This document shows positions 62,320-64,000 of a DNA stretch of 64,000 bases, in pieces. The DNA comes from Latrodectus hesperus (taxonomy: Eukaryota > Arthropoda > Arachnida > Araneae > Theridiidae). Numbering within the stretch: the first letter of the stretch is position 1; each line of letters starts with the position of its first letter. The stretch is taken from NCBI GenBank assembly GCA_037975125.1, contig CM075858.1, forward strand, positions 64,175,640-64,239,639, written 5' to 3'. The notes below the pieces were generated by a model. The model was not told the origin of the DNA. It saw only the letters and a list, made by a program, of their open reading frames with translations, and made no database searches. Both the position numbers and the translations under genes were made by a program.

Positions 62320-62639
62320 TAGAACTTAAGACAAATTACCTTTATCAGAAATGTCTTGAAAATTGGTAATATTATTGAGAATAAATCTGTTTTAAATTAT
62401 TTAGAAAAATTATATAAAATTTCAAAACTGACTTATATTAAAATTTACTTAATTAAAATTTCAAAACTGAAATTATTTTCAAAAGTTTTTTTTAATAAAG
62501 TATAGAAGCTGAGTTTAATTTAATGTTATAAATGATGAAGATATAAATGTGATTTACTTTTGAGATTTACTTATTATTTTAGATTTACATGTAATTTACA
62601 CAAACCACAAGTAAGGACCCCAAAATAATTCTTACTCTT
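62320..62639. other. A+T-rich non-coding DNA
   Basis: No supported feature. Confidence 0.5.
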
Positions 62640-63245
62640 ACGTGCATGAAAAAAGCTGGTATGTATACATCATTTCTTAGTGCGTGCTCGGCGATGACTA
62701 GGATCAAATATAAAATCTTCTACACTGAATGGATCAACAGATCAAAAATGAAAAATTGCGTAGGTGCGATATTCACTAAATTTGATGAATTTTAAGAAAT
62801 ACATGTAGCAAAAGTAAAACTCAGTTTCATAATAATTCATCAGTCATAATAATCACTCATTCAGTCATAATAATTCAGTTTAACAAGTATAGGAAATAGT
62901 CATTCAATTAGCATTAGACTATGCTGTCACCCTTAATCTGCGCAATTTCACCATTTGTCGCGATAATAATTCTACACTTCAAGAAATAAATAACTCAGAT
63001 AATACGTCCATTAATACATTAAAAATCCAAGATATTCACCGAGAAATCAAAATATTTTGTTTTTCAAGGTCCGTAAGAGAACAAAGAAGATGAAAGAGCA
63101 GCTAATTTGCATGACAAGCAGCAATAAACAATATCCTCTAAATTATTAACATTCCAGGGTTAAAATTTCATCTGAAAGGTCTCTTTAACAACATAAATTA
63201 AATCACTTGTAAATTTATTGGGACATAGCAGAACAAGGGTAAAAG
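62640..63245. promoter_or_regulatory. Candidate conserved non-coding stretch
   Basis: Mixed-composition sequence with AGTGCGTGCTCGGCGATGAC, CCTTAATCTGCGC, TTTGTCGCGATAATAAT and GAGCAGCTAATTTGCATGAC. The last includes an octamer-like ATTTGCAT (63106-63113), the third octamer match noted in this kind of island. No reading frame over 60 residues. It is probably several short blocks and not one unit. Confidence 0.35.
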
Positions 63246-63249
63246 TATC

Positions 63250-63540
63250 CACTAACTATTACGCATACCCCAATTAGTTATTTCCAGCCATGGCACATTC
63301 ACCTCGTATTATAAATAATTCCACAGAAGTGAAGCCCTGTGTTCTTGAGAGGAAGGAGGTTCACCAGTACATTGCATCATAGATTGCCTATCCTTTATAT
63401 GGTCTAGTGATTAGAAATACAAACCTCAGTGGACATTTTCTTAAGTAGCCAGATGAGGAGGAATTGCATAACCCTTAGTACATACCAAGCACCTTCTTTT
63501 TCGTTCACTGTTTACAAAAAGGGCTCTACTACTAGAACAT
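63250..63540. mobile_element. Degenerate SINE-like segment
   Basis: TATGGTCTAGTGATTAGAAA (63398-63417) looks like a decayed A-box region. Downstream ACATACCAAGCACCTTCTTT matches the word shared with 54285-54305 and the minus-strand SINE at 33905-34225. No B box or target duplication was seen. The limits are approximate. Confidence 0.35.
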
Positions 63541-64000
63541 GATGGGCCTTAAGTAATTGTAAATTTAAAATAAACTGAAATTTCATGATACAAACTGATT
63601 TGTATCTTCATGAAATACCAAAAATTCCTTGAAGTCTTTTATGCGCATTGATTTAACATCGTGAAGTGAATAGTATAAAGTTCTAAGACATTTTGATAAT
63701 TGCTTAGGACATTTTATAATTGTTATAAGGCGTTTTAATATCTACATGAATCATCTTCAAGGAAGAGTTTTCATAGTTGGTTGGCAAAATTCACATGTGT
63801 TGTGAGGGGAAAATTTAGAATAGTCCCAGCTATCCCCCCGACTGAGTTGCATACAGAAGACAGAAATATAAATATATCTGCTTCATACAACAAAGGTTGA
63901 GACTGAGCCTAAAATTTTAATCTAAGAAGAACATTGTCGTTATCCTAGACAATGGTAAACAGGTGTGTAACATTTATAAGGTAAGTGTTATCAAAAATTT
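63541..64000. other. Non-coding DNA to window end
   Basis: A+T-rich, with a mixed patch at 63770-63860 (TAGTCCCAGCTATCCCCCCG) that I could not identify. No gene reaches the window edge visibly. Confidence 0.45.

Overview
This is a eukaryotic, very A+T-rich window with no intact protein-coding gene that I can support. The organism is most likely an arthropod, and probably an araneoid spider. That is inference: two retrotransposon tails (13314-13628, 31570-31885), the tRNA-derived SINEs and the Tc1/mariner transposases resemble repeats I associate with orb-weaver and cobweb spider genomes. No search could be run. Nearly all long reading frames are transposon relics, SINE sequence, or chance frames in (AT)n and other A+T-rich DNA.

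Layout. 1-13 kb: A+T-rich desert with one complete SINE bounded by a 12-bp target-site duplication (1270-1652), a small inverted-repeat element (6882-6990), two islands of higher complexity and G+C (6540-6780, 10385-10690), and two more SINEs (11709-11978, 12483-12757). 13-16 kb: a nested cluster of a 5'-truncated LINE tail, a SINE and a decayed 1.53-kb Tc1-like transposon. 16-29 kb: desert with local tandem duplications near 21-23 kb, three candidate conserved non-coding islands, a 5'-truncated SINE, and a 334-bp foldback element with about 70-bp nearly identical arms (28721-29054). 29-34 kb: decayed LINE RNase H and C-terminal segments, a hairpin-bearing repeat, two G+C-richer islands and a minus-strand SINE. 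34-44 kb: desert with short tandem duplications and palindromes. 44-51 kb: two further dead Tc1-like DD34E elements of separate lineages. 51-54 kb: large microsatellites and the strongest candidate cis-regulatory island (53085-53640), which carries an octamer site and three TAATTA motifs. 54-64 kb: a deleted mariner with an HTH domain, a diverged array with a period of about 175 bp, a 125-bp dispersed duplication, a 132-bp (AT)n tract with a SINE just beside it, and degenerate repeats.

Interpretation. The window reads as a gene desert or very long intron holding scattered candidate regulatory islands among several generations of dead transposons. The most interesting mobile-DNA pattern is that the LINE tail and several SINE 3' ends share one architecture, a short terminal hairpin followed by a (CAA)n tail, although their 5' parts are unrelated. 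This suggests shared mobilisation machinery and modular SINE assembly. Comparison with related genomes would decide which islands are conserved and which repeats are new families.
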